From Exophiala sp. HKRS030 (Eukaryota > Ascomycota > Eurotiomycetes > Chaetothyriales > Herpotrichiellaceae): DNA of 64,000 nt. The stretch covers positions 4,712,001 through 4,776,000 of the forward strand of contig JAHWDD010000002.1 of the NCBI GenBank assembly GCA_023897205.1, read 5' to 3'. The notes below the pieces were generated by a model. It ran no database searches. It saw nothing but the letters and a program-made list of their open reading frames with translations, and was not told the DNA's origin. This document shows, one piece after another, positions 54,252 through 64,000 of the stretch. Numbering within the stretch: the stretch's first letter is position 1; each line of letters begins with the position of its first letter. Position numbers and translations under genes: made by a program.

Positions 54252-54985
54252 TGGCCAAGACTCAAGCACTGGACTGTAGGAATTTGCAGGAGACTAGGCA
54301 GCTGTGTTTCTGGAGTCTAAATTGTTGTGATCTTACAATTGTGAGAGCAAGACCGTCATGTCGTGTGTGAGAAAATGTGATACCTGAATCAAATCAACAC
54401 CTCCAGGCTAGAATATTCTAAGTGGCTAACTCGACCACGTTAATGACCTTTCTTCAAGCACTCGATCAGCTGTCTGCAAAGGAAACAGAGACTTTGAGGT
54501 CTCGGTATAGTATTGGTAAAGACCACAAACGGCTGTTAGAATAAATTCCCAATGTTGACGTTATAGGAGGCCCATCCACGGGCAATTGGACTTCGATCTT
54601 GTAGAGCCGGCAAAGGAAACCCCTGAAGACCAGGACGCTGTTGTCCAGGCTACCTAAAAAGATCCTGCCCAATGACCAGCACTATGAAGAGTCAACTCTG
54701 GAGGCTACAAAGACACACTGAGGGTGAAAATGATGTGTGGTACAGCGTCGTACCCACCGTCAGCCAACAACAGCCAGACCCTCGGAAACTTGTGCTACTT
54801 CGAATTCTCACTGCTCAGTCTCAAGGTCAGGGTGAGATGCCGCAGAGCCTGGCTAGCGATCTTTGAAGTCACTAGGCTCGTGATAGCACGTCTGGTGAGC
54901 GCAGCCTATCTTGCGGTCGTGTGAATACTGTGAGTCTGCTGTCATGACTGGGGATATAATGTCAGTCAGTGTTCTTCTTCCGTGG
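54252..54985. other. Spacer between array genes 2 and 3
   Basis: 0.7 kb. Short ORFs near 54672-54924 do not carry the family motifs and are not accepted. Confidence 0.5.
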
Positions 54986-54992
54986 TATAAAA
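54986..54992 (+). promoter_or_regulatory. TATA box of array gene 3; decides the start
   Basis: TATAAAA in GGTATAAAACCG. It lies only 8 nt before an in-frame ATG at 55000, too close for transcription to include it, so the ATG at 55096 is the likely start. Nearly the same 10-mer as at gene 2. Confidence 0.65.
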
Positions 54993-55095
54993 CCGAGAAA
55001 TGATTATAACCTCAATAACCCGGCCACAAGACCTCCATAAACCAATAACCGACTCAAAAGCGCGGAAAGCTCTAGACACAACAAATTTGATAACC

Positions 55096-55662
55096 ATGCC
55101 GCGGAATTTATTCTCTCTCAAGAAGCTCGGAAAACGCTCAAGCAAGAGTGGCAAAATCGCTTCGCAAGAACAAGCAGAATCGTCTTCGAGTACTCTGAGA
55201 ACTCCTAAACGCCGGCTCGATAAGAAACGACTTACGGCCCAGAACGACGAAGACGCAGATGATGCCGACGCCGAAGTCTCGGAGGACAACGACGGGGAGG
55301 ACGAAACCGAAGACGAAGCGACCGAAGCTAGACTAGACGCAGAAGAGCGAAGTAGAGAAGCAAGGTATGACAGTCTGCATCTGACCGAGTCCACTGAAGC
55401 ATTGAAAAGACGATATCCTACTGTCTATCCTGCCCAAAAAGACACGGAGGAGGACCTTGCTAGGAAGGAAAGAATTCGGAGTTTTGCTTCTGACGAGCAT
55501 CGGAGAGAAGGAGACAAACTAGACAGAGCGACGATTACCAAAGACAACGCCTGGGCAGCTGACGCGCGAAAGAAGAGTACCATTGATGAAAAGGACTTTG
55601 CGTACCCACCGGGTCACCCACTTCATAAAGACTCGAGGCTTGGCAAGGGGAAAGGTAGATGA
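55096..55662 (+). CDS. Array gene 3: novel HLT/DFAY family protein, 188 aa
   Basis: Intronless; the start at 55096 is chosen because the TATA box at 54986 excludes the earlier ATG. The N-terminal 50 residues are basic (FSLKKLGKRSSKSGK, TPKRRLDKKRL), residues 51-85 strongly acidic (Asp/Glu-rich), then the family module: HLTESTEAL at 95-103, a charged middle, DK at 140-141, DN at 150-151 and DEKDFAYPPGHPLHKDSR at 164-181, with a GKGKGR tail. The 87-residue module aligns to genes 2 and 4 without gaps. The SLA..ME.L.IQR N-terminal motif is absent here. Function unknown. Confidence 0.85.
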   Translation: MPRNLFSLKKLGKRSSKSGKIASQEQAESSSSTLRTPKRRLDKKRLTAQNDEDADDADAEVSEDNDGEDETEDEATEARLDAEERSREARYDSLHLTESTEALKRRYPTVYPAQKDTEEDLARKERIRSFASDEHRREGDKLDRATITKDNAWAADARKKSTIDEKDFAYPPGHPLHKDSRLGKGKGR

Positions 55663-56048
55663 AACACCGAGCCTTCCAGGATGGGAGGTCAATATGTATT
55701 TCTCATAATATAAAACTTGTCCCGGGAGCGATATAGATTGGATAGCCACAGTAATGAGCTCCAGCTCGTAGGGTTTAGGTTCTAGTCCAGATGCAGATCA
55801 ATATGCCATAGATCGAGTCTGCGCACGACTTTTTGACGACCGTGGTTGCAACCTGAAGCAGAGCGCTTGGACACGATCTGAGGAGACGCGCTATCGAAAA
55901 TCTCATTATGGTAGCGTATGACAGCGTATGCGGGGAAATCAGTGCGAAGGAGAGCCATTCGTACAGGTAACTCCTGATGCTGCTATGTTCGGCGTGTCAT
56001 AGTGCGCTTGACTGTCTGAGGATGACTGTGGCTGGACTTAGTTTTAGC
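55663..56048. other. Spacer between array genes 3 and 4
   Basis: About 0.4 kb, no gene. Confidence 0.5.
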
Positions 56049-56054
56049 TATAAA
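56049..56054 (+). promoter_or_regulatory. TATA box of array gene 4
   Basis: TATAAA in TAGCTATAAATC, about 170 nt before ATG 56223. Confidence 0.55.
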
Positions 56055-56222
56055 TCTGTCGGTGGAAAGGAGGCCTCTATCTTCTGAGAAATTGATCTGA
56101 AGAAGATATCCAACAAGAAAATTGATGCCTTTCGCAGAAAGAAACGCGGTAACTGCCCCGTTCCAACGCCAAGCGACCAGACGGTACATCCAAAGCCTTC
56201 AATCTATCACCTCTCGAAAGTT

Positions 56223-56836
56223 ATGCCTGCGGAGACGGGGAGCAAGTCCCAAAGTCCGCTTTGAAGCGGCCGGCCCAAGGGCCTCACATACCCACAAAGG
56301 CAGAAGCGTCGTTGGCAGCGACCATGGAGAAGTTGAATATACAACGTAAAAGCCCCAGCCCTAGCTCTAGCGCGGGCCCTAGTCGGCGTGGGAGCCCGAA
56401 GAAGGTGAGGTTCGCTCGTATTGAAGAAGACCAAAGGATTGCCGAACTAGAAGAACAAGATCTCGGAGATCTCGGCAGCGAGGAAGCCAATATCAGCGAG
56501 ATGAGAGAGCGAGAATGGGACCGAATCGAGAGGTTGACTGAGACCGTCCATCTAACGGCTACCACCGAGGCCATGAGAGTAAAGTATCCAGGATTATTTG
56601 ACACACCAGACGAGAACCCTGTCAGTAGACGCGCAAAGCAGCACACGCGAAAGGGTATGTACAACACACAGAACGTGAACCAAGATAAAGCCGATAGAAT
56701 GAATTGCAGTACAGACAATTCTTGGGCAGCTCAGGACCGCAGGGAGAACAAGGTCTTGGAAAGGGACTTTGCGTATGCAGCCAGCGATCCGCTCCACAAG
56801 GATTCGAGATGGTCAAGCGAGGAACTAGATCTGTAA
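56223..56836 (+). CDS. Array gene 4: novel HLT/DFAY family protein (about 204 aa), start region frameshifted
   Basis: The body frame is open from 56153 to 56836 but has no ATG before 56324, inside the SLAATMEKLNIQR motif shared with gene 2. The ATG at 56223 (ATGCCTGCGGAG, like ATGCCGCGGAA of gene 3) is one base out of frame; a fifth G in the G4 run 56237-56240 would connect it and give a family-sized product. The family module is intact: VHLTATTEAM, DK, DN-SWAA, ERDFAYAASDPLHKDSR, in the same spacing as genes 2 and 3. The N-terminal part is Ser/Pro/Arg-rich, the middle acidic. Either a base-call error or a real start at 56324; function unknown. Confidence 0.75.
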
Positions 56837-57181
56837 TGCAAGCGTTAGACGACGACATTAGCCAAATGGTACGCAGTTCGTAATTCCTCCGTGCAATGAC
56901 AGTCAAGGTTCAAACACTGCTAAGAATTCCTCAAACGATTTGTATCGTGCTTCCCGAGGTTCTACCCGCCAAGACTTCTGTGAGGCTGAACTCGCCAAAC
57001 CTTCCCTGTTCAAAATGTTGCGCCGCAAGGCTCAAAAAAAAGTTGGTTGCGGTTTTCGAATTTCTCGAGGAATGATCCCATAGTTGATTGTCATTCTGTG
57101 TTTTGTTTCTGAAACCATTCTTTGTCTCCCAGAATTCTTTCAACAACTCACTATTACGACGCTCTCTAGCCCCCACCAGCT
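56837..57181. other. Spacer and SSZ1 promoter
   Basis: 345 nt; TC-rich leader before the SSZ1 start codon. No gene. Confidence 0.5.
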
Positions 57182-58912
57182 ATGAGTGACGAATCTAATG
57201 GGGCGCCCACGCCAGGCTCGCCCGAGCAATACGCCATCGGAGTATCTTTTGGCAATTCCTACAGTTCGATCGCCCATATCTCTGGAGAGGGCAAGGTCGA
57301 AGTTATTGCCAACGAGGAGGGTGACCGGCAGATTCCCTCGATCCTTTCATACATCGACGGCGAAGAATTTCATGGTACACAAGCTAAATCACAATTGATT
57401 CGTAACAGCAAGAATACTATTGCCTATTTCCGGGACTATATTGGCAAAGACTACAAGTCGATAGATCCCACCCCTTGTCACGCCTCAGCACACCCCATCG
57501 AAAGTGAGGGTGCGATTGCTTTCTCTGTCCAGGATACAGAGGACGAAACCCCAAATAAAGTCACAGTTCCGGAGGTTGCGATACGACATCTTAGGCGGCT
57601 CAAGAATTCGGCATCTGATTACGTTGGAAAAACAGTCACATCTGCTGTAGTTGCAATCCCGACGGACACGACCGAGGAACAGAAGGCTGCCATAACCAAA
57701 GCTGCCGAATCTCTCCAGCTCAGCATTCTTCAGTTCATTCCAGAACCCATTGCTGCGCTATTGGCCTACGACTCGCGATCATCTGATGCTCCTTCAGACA
57801 AGACTGTCCTAGTCGCCGATTTGGGGGGCAACCGATCCGATGCCGCGATTATTGCGTCAAGAGGGGGATTATATACCATTCTAGCCACCGCACACGACTA
57901 CGAATTAGGAGGTGCGCTACTGGACCAAGTCCTGGTCGACCACTTCGCAAAAGAATTCGAGAAAAAGAACAAGTCTGATCCCCGCAAAAACGAGAGAGCC
58001 CTTGCCAAATTGAAATTGGAGGCCGAAGCCGTAAAGAAGACGCTCAGCCAGAGCAGCACTGCAACATTCAGTGTGGAAAGTCTTGCAGATGGCATCGATT
58101 TCCGCTCGACCATCAATCGAAGCCGCTACGAGATTCTAGCCCTGAAAACGTTTGGCAAATTTAGCCAACTTATCAACGAAGTTATTAAGAAGGCGGGACT
58201 TGATGTTCTCGACATCGATGAAGTTATTCTATCCGGAGGCACATCTCACACGCCCAAGATCGCCAACAACATCGCAGCAATCTTCCCGGAGGACTCGACA
58301 CCTGTCCTCGCACCCGCAACCTCTACAACAGCTCTGAATCCCTCGGAATTGTCCGCCAGAGGTGCAGCACTACAAGCCTCTCTGATCGAAGAATTTGAAA
58401 AGGAAGATATAGAACAGTCAACACACGAGATGGTCACGGTAACTCCCCACCTAACCAACGCCATCGGCTACCAAGTAAGCGGCAAATCCTCAGACTCGTT
58501 CACCATCATCGTTCCCACCGACACAGCAGTTCCAGCTCGGAGGACCAAAGTCATCTCTGGACTCGAAGGTGACGTGCTAGTACGCATTAGCGAAGGCGAG
58601 CGGAGCATCAAAGTAACAAAACCTGAGCCCAAAGCCAAACCTGCAACAAACGGTGACAAAGGCAGCGATGACGATGACTCTGAAGATGACTCGGATGACG
58701 AACCACAGGAGATCCGCGAGAAGGTGTGGGAGCCCAAACAAGCGCTTGCCGAGTTCGTCTTCAGAGGCCTGAAAAAGAATTCCAAACTCGAGGTCACAGT
58801 GAACGTCGATGCCGAATTGGCTCTGAACATATCGGCGCGCCAGGTTGGTGGTAAAGGCGGCGTTCGAGGTGAGATCAAGGCCTCCGAAACGACACAAAAT
58901 GGAAGCGTATAG
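57182..58912 (+). CDS. ssz1: Ribosome-associated Hsp70 SSZ1, 576 aa
   Basis: Ssz1 is the atypical Hsp70 that forms the ribosome-associated complex (RAC) with the J-protein zuotin and stimulates Ssb at the ribosome exit. Single exon. The nucleotide-binding domain has AIGVSFGNSYSSIAHIS in place of the usual GIDLGTT loop, FIPEPIAALLAYD, the altered phosphate loop VLVADLGGNRSD, and EVILSGGTSHTPKIANNI. The substrate-binding domain is short, interrupted by an acidic insert (about 495-525) and lacks the helical lid and EEVD, all as in Ssz1. Length is close to yeast Ssz1 (538 aa). Identification is secure; it directly follows the novel four-gene array. Confidence 0.95.
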   Translation: MSDESNGAPTPGSPEQYAIGVSFGNSYSSIAHISGEGKVEVIANEEGDRQIPSILSYIDGEEFHGTQAKSQLIRNSKNTIAYFRDYIGKDYKSIDPTPCHASAHPIESEGAIAFSVQDTEDETPNKVTVPEVAIRHLRRLKNSASDYVGKTVTSAVVAIPTDTTEEQKAAITKAAESLQLSILQFIPEPIAALLAYDSRSSDAPSDKTVLVADLGGNRSDAAIIASRGGLYTILATAHDYELGGALLDQVLVDHFAKEFEKKNKSDPRKNERALAKLKLEAEAVKKTLSQSSTATFSVESLADGIDFRSTINRSRYEILALKTFGKFSQLINEVIKKAGLDVLDIDEVILSGGTSHTPKIANNIAAIFPEDSTPVLAPATSTTALNPSELSARGAALQASLIEEFEKEDIEQSTHEMVTVTPHLTNAIGYQVSGKSSDSFTIIVPTDTAVPARRTKVISGLEGDVLVRISEGERSIKVTKPEPKAKPATNGDKGSDDDDSEDDSDDEPQEIREKVWEPKQALAEFVFRGLKKNSKLEVTVNVDAELALNISARQVGGKGGVRGEIKASETTQNGSV

Positions 58913-60784
58913 AATGAAGATTTTCCGCAGGATTGGGTAGAATGATGAAGGCAGGAACGGATCAGGTGCATGACGAGTGTACAATCCGTGTACGCCACCT
59001 CATGGCCTATCAGGTTAGATAGCGAGCTCCTTTTCTCCCATAAAAGAGTATCCAACCCCCAACGAGCATTTCCAAGGCGCTATTGTGGATTTTGCGCCAG
59101 AGTTCTTGCCTCTCCAGACGTTCATAGAAATGCAATGAAGCAACGAAGTGGTTCTAGAAAAGGAAAAGAAGAAATTTACAGTATCTCCCATTGTTCTCTA
59201 AAATGATCCTAGTCCCCAGAAAAGTCGATAGAGTAGACGAGGACGTTACTGAAACGGACAGCAGGGAGCACAACCTCGAAGACCAGGCTTGGCTTGACGT
59301 CGGTATGTTCGAAACTCACATACCACCTTCCTCACCACGAGCCTCGACGATGTGGATGAATGATTGTCTACCTACCTATTTGCCTGCTTTCCTCCCTCGC
59401 CATTCGACCCTGTCTTGACATGGAAACAAACAGACCGCCGTCACGCTCCACCATGGAAGCTATCGCTTGGAAAGCTAAAACCTCAGTTGAAAGCATGGGA
59501 CAAGGTGCTGCAATATCGTAGTTTCACCTGGCAGCCATGCTACTGAGCCAGGTCGACTCCAACCGTGCCGGCACATAAGCCATTCAGTGTTCAACTTCCG
59601 ACGATGTTCTATGCGGAGGTCTTTCACAGCGCGTATAGTAGTGGCTGAACTTGTATCGTATAAGGGGTGATAATGAAGGGCCGTGCCACCTGTACGTGCT
59701 TGCCGGAGGTGACTTACCTTCAGACAGCACATCAGGGCCAATGCTGTGACAACGGAGCTCAGATTACGGAGTCAGGGGACAGAGACAGATCTCGCTGTTT
59801 TTAAGGATTATTCCCCTTCGTCTTGAGTTTCTGGTGTCTTCTTTGACAACGGGGTGCAGGACTTTGATTCGCTTACCGTTCTGAGGGCGAGGTTGCCTTG
59901 CTTACGAGGAAGAACATGATGTGACACCATGCTTTCTTTCATGCTCGGTCATGTTGGGCCGATGGCTCGGTGATAAGTCTTTAGGTGAGCAGGTAGCATG
60001 CGACTGGATGACGACGACCAACGTGCTTGGAGCGGGAAAATGTTACATGACATGCAGAAGGTCGGTTGGCACGAGGTGAGGATTGGTGAGAATTTGCCAT
60101 TGTGAAGACCGTCGGGCCGGGAAGCTGTTTGCGGTGCTTGTGGGCGAGGAGCGAGGAGCGAAGAGCGAGATCACGTGCGAAACGTGTAAATGTATCGCCA
60201 CTAAGTTTTTTCTTGCATGTGGATATATAGCAAGAGTGGATGGATTATTCTGAACGACTGGTGGTAATGTTGAAGAGATAATTGAGCGAATGAGCAGAGG
60301 TATAATTGATATTATCAAGACTTCATTCTCACCGACAACGAGCACGAAAGCCAGTGTGCATCCAGTTGGCCAATCAAGTCGCTTGGAATTGCGCTTGCAC
60401 AAAATTGTGTCTTTGAGCATCCGCTGCGGAGCGCGTGGGAGGGTTACGCAGGCCCCAAAACTCTGACAGGCTGACCATTGCACGCGAGTTGATTGGTCAG
60501 ATTCACACGATATCCCAAGTCACCGTGTCAAAGACAAGTCAAGTACATATAAACCAATCTCAACCTCGTGACGGTGTCGGTGAAGAGTTATTCATAAGGC
60601 CGATCGCCCGTGGGCATTTAAGAGCTGGTTTTCAACTTCGAAGAACTGCTGTAATTGAAAAGGGAAAAGACGATCAAAAATTGCAACCAGTTTTGCTCAA
60701 CCGCGGAGATTTGTGGTTGGTAGCCTATCTTAAGTTGCGGAAGGCAAAGCGGCCAGCATACTTGCTCGATCAGCATTTGTCGTT
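58913..60784. other. 1.9-kb spacer and iron-transporter promoter
   Basis: No supported gene. Features seen: a CBC:HapX-like site (60370-60389), a TATAAA at 60548-60553, a CACGTG-like AGATCACGTGCG at 60168-60179. A 117-codon ORF (60435-60788) overlaps the next start and is taken as leader sequence. Confidence 0.5.
60370..60389 (+). promoter_or_regulatory. Candidate CBC:HapX binding site upstream of the CCC1-like gene
   Basis: CCAAT, 12 bases, then AAT: fits the bipartite CSAAT-N12-RWT pattern that the CCAAT-binding complex and the iron regulator HapX recognise in Aspergillus, including at the vacuolar iron transporter gene. It lies about 400 nt before the start codon. A single match could be chance. 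Confidence 0.45.
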
Positions 60785-61758
60785 ATGATATCCGCTGAGA
60801 AAATCGAGTCACAAGTCACCATGGACCAAAACCTTCCACGGTCGCATAGAGAAACCAACCCAACAGCACCAGACATTGAAGCCTGTCAGCCGCTTTTGTC
60901 ACGAACCTCAACACTGCGGGGGTCAACCGCAAGCAGTGATATACCAGTCTTCTCCTCTGATAAAGGCCCGAGACGAAGAGCGTTTTGGTCCAGTTGGTCA
61001 TTTCGACTCGATGCGAGAATTGTTTCAGACGCGATCCTGGGATTGTCGGATGGACTCACTGTTCCCTTTGCCCTCACAGCTGGCTTGACGGCGCTTGGTG
61101 ATACGAGAGTGGTCATTCTTGGGGGCTTGCGGAACTCATCGCTGGAGCGATTTCCATGGGCTTAGGTGGATATGTCGGTGCCAAAAGTGAAGTGTTAGTC
61201 CCTCCAACTCCAAACTGACCATGGTTCATTCACAGCTAACCCGTTCGCAGTGATTCATACGAAGCCACAGATCGCAAATGTAACAAGATGATTTTGCATC
61301 AGGCAGACGAGGCGACGGACTGTGTTCAGGAATACTTCTCTCAATTCGGCCTATCGTCTGAGGAGACGAAGAGAGTGGCTGATCACATCAAGGCGTCCAC
61401 GCCAATGTTCAAGGAATTCCTCCTGCAAAATCACTTCCAAGCAACGAAACCTGACACCGGTCGACCTTACCTTTCTGCCATCACATTGGGACTTGCTTAC
61501 TTTATTGGTGGCTTCATTCCTTTGATTCCGTACTTCCTCGTCCCTCGGGATGCAGTGGTCGTCGGACTGTGGTGGAGCATTGGATTGATGGGCATTATCT
61601 TGTTAGTGTTCGGATATGTGAAAACCGGGGTAATTCGTGGTTGGTCAGGAAAAGAGAACTATCAAGCTTGCACAGGTGGCGCTTTACAAATGTTGGTGGT
61701 TGGGATTATTGCAGCGGGAGCAGCGGTTCTGTTAGTACGCCTGATAAACCAGAGCTGA
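60785..61758 (+). CDS. cccA: CCC1/VIT1-family vacuolar iron transporter (about 305 aa), apparent 1-nt frameshift
   Basis: Vacuolar-membrane Fe2+/Mn2+ importer that detoxifies iron. Exon 1 is 60785-61193 and exon 2 is 61251-61758 (57-nt intron, GTTAGT donor, CGCAG acceptor). The first helix ILGLSDGLTVPFALTAGLTAL is the family signature, followed by an expected GGLAELIAGAISMGLGG. The frame breaks at the G5 run 61121-61125: with six G it reads ILGGLAELIAG and stays in phase to the donor; as given, it stops 20 codons on. Exon 2 has the cytoplasmic metal-binding helices (YFSQFGLSSEETKRV) and the last three membrane helices (ITLGLAYFIGGFIPLIPYFL onward). ATG 60821 (CACCATGGAC) is an alternative start. 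I treat the break as a probable base-call error. Confidence 0.85.
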
Positions 61759-62261
61759 GGCGTTGGGACGAGTTGATGATAGGCGCGGCGGACTGAGCCC
61801 TTCCATACTGTACGAATAAAGCTAAGGATTGCATACCACAAGGATTTTGAAGTTTCTTTCTGGAATGCTCTGTATGAAAAGAATATGAAGGCGTAATTCC
61901 TGGACCGACTACTGGTGAAGCTTCCGTTGGTGTAGAAAGGTTTCGACACAGTTTGAATGTTGGGCTAGTACGAGGAAAAGATGCAGCCAGGCTCGTGCAC
62001 GGTAGTAGCACTGACTCGTACTCAATGTTCGAGACCGGTGCTTCAAGTGTGTGCTCGATGTTGACCCAGACCAGATACTGGCATATTCATTCATACGTTC
62101 TCCCACAATCTTTTGTGGAAAGAAGGGACGGAGATGACCCGTTATGGGAAAGACGGACCGAAGCAAGAACCATGAGAGAAGGGTTTCGTGGCAAGTGCGC
62201 ACTGGCCATAGGAGAAACCAGAAGGTCGGGTGCTCCTTCCCACGCAATGACGTGCTTGCCC

Positions 62262-62480
62262 ACCTAGGCACCTACGAGGTACTGTACACTACCTAGGTGA
62301 GTTAGTAGGCACACCTCGTACGCCATAGAGGTGCCGTAGGTACTTAGGTACCAGAGATGTATCGCCTTTAGGTGCAATCGTAGAGCCACTGCAGCCAAAG
62401 AACGCGGCAAAACTCAACACTTGACGGAGGAAGAGCAAAGTACCTGGTAGGTAGGTGCCTGGGTACCTTAGGTACATCCT
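62262..62480. repeat. Cluster of GGTACC/CCTAGG-type palindromic words
   Basis: About a dozen CCTAGG, TAGGTAC, GTACC and AGGTGCC words on both strands within 220 bp, allowing several hairpins. The same words edge the minisatellite at 12295-12315. No coding frame is kept. Confidence 0.5.
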
Positions 62481-63255
62481 TAGTAGTGGCGCAAGAGTTA
62501 GAACTTCCAAGGAGTGGATCATGGGGCCGACGTCGGACGACAGTCGGGAAGTCGAGTTCCTGCCTGTTTGGTGCTGGCGGAACTCCGTAACCCTTCGTCG
62601 TACCTTCTGAGTTTTGTGAACTTTGAGAATTTAGGCAGGAACCCACGGTTAATGGTTTTGGTTAGCGTGATCTCATATTCCACGCCGCACGTGCAAATGC
62701 CTAGAATCACCACGTTTTTCCTCAACAAAGGCAAACACCTCGCTCGAACAACTTGCTCGCCATCACTCTAGCCGGAATACGATTGCAGCAGACTGAGAAA
62801 TCTCTGACTCCCACCTGCCTGCCTCTGTGTGCGGCTCCTACCGATTAGGCCTGGTCACGACAAATCATGAGGGCCACAGAACTCGTCCGACACCTCCCAC
62901 CACGGAGTTCGCTTGCTCATGCTAGACAACTCTTTCGTCCCGGAGTGACACTCACAGGCTCAATTTTACCCGAGCCTGCATGTCTGTCCTAGTCGAAGGC
63001 ATTCTGTGGTAAGATAACCGACGCCAACACATTTGGCACGATCATTGCTCGCCTGCTGCTTGATCACTTGTTGGATGGTAGGTCATGCCTCTCTCTTTTG
63101 TGTGGCATGATAAAAGATACACCTACCCATTATCTTAGCCAAGCGCGGGACTATCTACCGACCGACTCGGGGACTACCGCTAACCCATTATCGAGCAGCC
63201 GTGACCAACCGCTACTTCTCTCACCACCACGACCAACCACTACGCTGGAAGAAGT

Positions 63256-63600
63256 ATGTCCAGAGTATATGTCCTAATAGTGTGGGTCACCTTGTTGCGC
63301 TCGGTTCCGGCCTTTGGTGTGCCAGACTATCTTGTCCGATGTGAATGGATGCTTGCGAACATTATGCAAATGCTCCCCGGCTTCCTTGGTCTGTCGCAGT
63401 CAGCGTCCCTTGCTGTGCCTGTCTTCCCGATATTGCACAATTTCAAGCGCGCGCAGAGCACACGAACACTGGATTTCCCAGAACTGTACGTTCTTTCGTT
63501 TCCACAACCTAGGCATTACTCTTCTTCCAGATACAATCCATCTCCATCGGCTCCAAGAACCACGTTTGTCAAGCTCGCTCATGTTGGACCAGCCAGCTAG
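63256..63600 (+). CDS. Doubtful small secreted-type ORF, 114 aa
   Basis: ATG-started ORF with a hydrophobic N-terminus (VYVLIVWVTLL ... VPAFG) that could be a signal peptide, then no recognisable domain. It could be an effector-like orphan or chance; another frame over the same stretch is also open. Confidence 0.2.
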   Translation: MSRVYVLIVWVTLLRSVPAFGVPDYLVRCEWMLANIMQMLPGFLGLSQSASLAVPVFPILHNFKRAQSTRTLDFPELYVLSFPQPRHYSSSRYNPSPSAPRTTFVKLAHVGPAS

Positions 63601-63650
63601 GATTGTCCTTGCTGTCTAGCCTCTGATGGTCTGTCCCTGAGTTTGATGGT

Positions 63651-63720
63651 ATTGACACTATCGATTGCGGTTACCTCTGCTGCATATTGACACTATCGAT
63701 TGCGGTTACCTCTACTGCAC
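63651..63720. repeat. 35-bp tandem duplication
   Basis: Two copies of a 35-bp unit starting ATTGACACTATCGATTGCGG, differing at two positions, with the first bases of a third copy. Confidence 0.9.
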
Positions 63721-64000
63721 ATTGTTCATGCTATCTCTGATCTATCCAAGCCTGTACTTGAAATCACCGTACCCATCACAGATCTCTAAGTTCTGACTAT
63801 TCAAATGGATCTCGAACCCTAGAACTGTACTTGGGATGACCGCAAGGTAAGGGAACATGCTTCTGACCACCAAGTACCGAGGGTGAACACGAATGCTAAT
63901 CCCGAAGCATGTAACCGATGACTGCGAAGTAGTCGGTATCAAAGACCAGATGGGCCTGTGCAACCTACCATGTACTGCCCATGAATACCACAATCAAAGG

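Larger units (their letters stand above)
61759..64000. other. Right-end region without a secure gene
   Basis: 2.2 kb: GTACCTA-type palindromic words (62262-62480), a doubtful 114-codon ORF (63256) and a 35-bp tandem duplication (63651-63720). Confidence 0.45.

Noticed and set aside
54672..54924. Small ORFs between array genes 2 and 3 as a fifth family member
   Set aside because: None carries the HLT, DN or FAY motifs.
60435..60788. 117-codon ORF before the iron transporter
   Set aside because: It overlaps the next start and has no domain; better explained as leader sequence.

Overview
The window comes from a filamentous ascomycete (Pezizomycotina). Protein genes have short introns (about 48-270 nt) with GTRNGT-like donors, CTAAC/CTRAC branch sites and YAG acceptors. 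There is a Zn2Cys6 regulator, a C2H2/TPR protein and a DUF7580-type protein typical of this group, and a retroelement relic whose base changes are all CpA-to-TpA, the RIP signature. The class cannot be fixed from sequence alone. I saw no rRNA, tRNA or CRISPR. A 100-N assembly gap lies at 50279-50378.

Layout. 1-17.4 kb: the 5' part of a long coiled-coil protein (-), a doubtful duplicated small gene, a MAT2B/RmlD-like NAD(P) protein with a 20-nt micro-exon (+), a DUF3292-like membrane protein (-), an F-box-like protein (+), a repeat-rich spacer, a secreted/transmembrane sensor-like gene (-) and an F-box/LRR-like gene (-). 17.9-25.9 kb, all minus: TAF6, a zinc-free MDR oxidoreductase, a Zn2Cys6 regulator with a 22-nt exon inside the zinc cluster, and the RBBP4/HAT2-type WD40 histone chaperone. 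26.4-36.2 kb: XRN1 (+), a CASTOR/GATSL-like ACT-domain protein (+) and a WDR83/MORG1-like WD40 protein (-). 36.7-43.1 kb: a head-to-head pair, a DUF7580 (HeLo-like start) protein and a C2H2+TPR protein, which resembles fungal NLR/incompatibility accessory genes. 44.1-49.6 kb: UFD1 (-), then a divergent sugar transporter (-) and SDR dehydrogenase (+), a likely sugar or polyol pair. 49.7-50.5 kb: Copia-like LTR sequences in inverted orientation around the gap.

52.4-56.9 kb holds the most novel item: four consecutive same-strand, intronless genes of about 190-205 residues, each with its own TATA box. Three of them share an ungapped 87-residue C-terminal module (HLTx[ST]TEA[ML] ... DKx8DN ... DFAY ... 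LHxDSR); the fourth is a diverged member. I recognise no known family. The array abuts the ribosome-associated Hsp70 SSZ1 gene (57.2 kb). A CCC1/VIT vacuolar iron transporter follows (60.8 kb), with a match to the CBC:HapX bipartite site upstream.

Four otherwise convincing genes (the sensor-like gene, UFD1, one array member and the VIT transporter) are each interrupted by what looks like one missing G/C in a G/C run. Because UFD1 and the transporter are conserved, I read this as systematic homopolymer error in the assembly rather than four pseudogenes.
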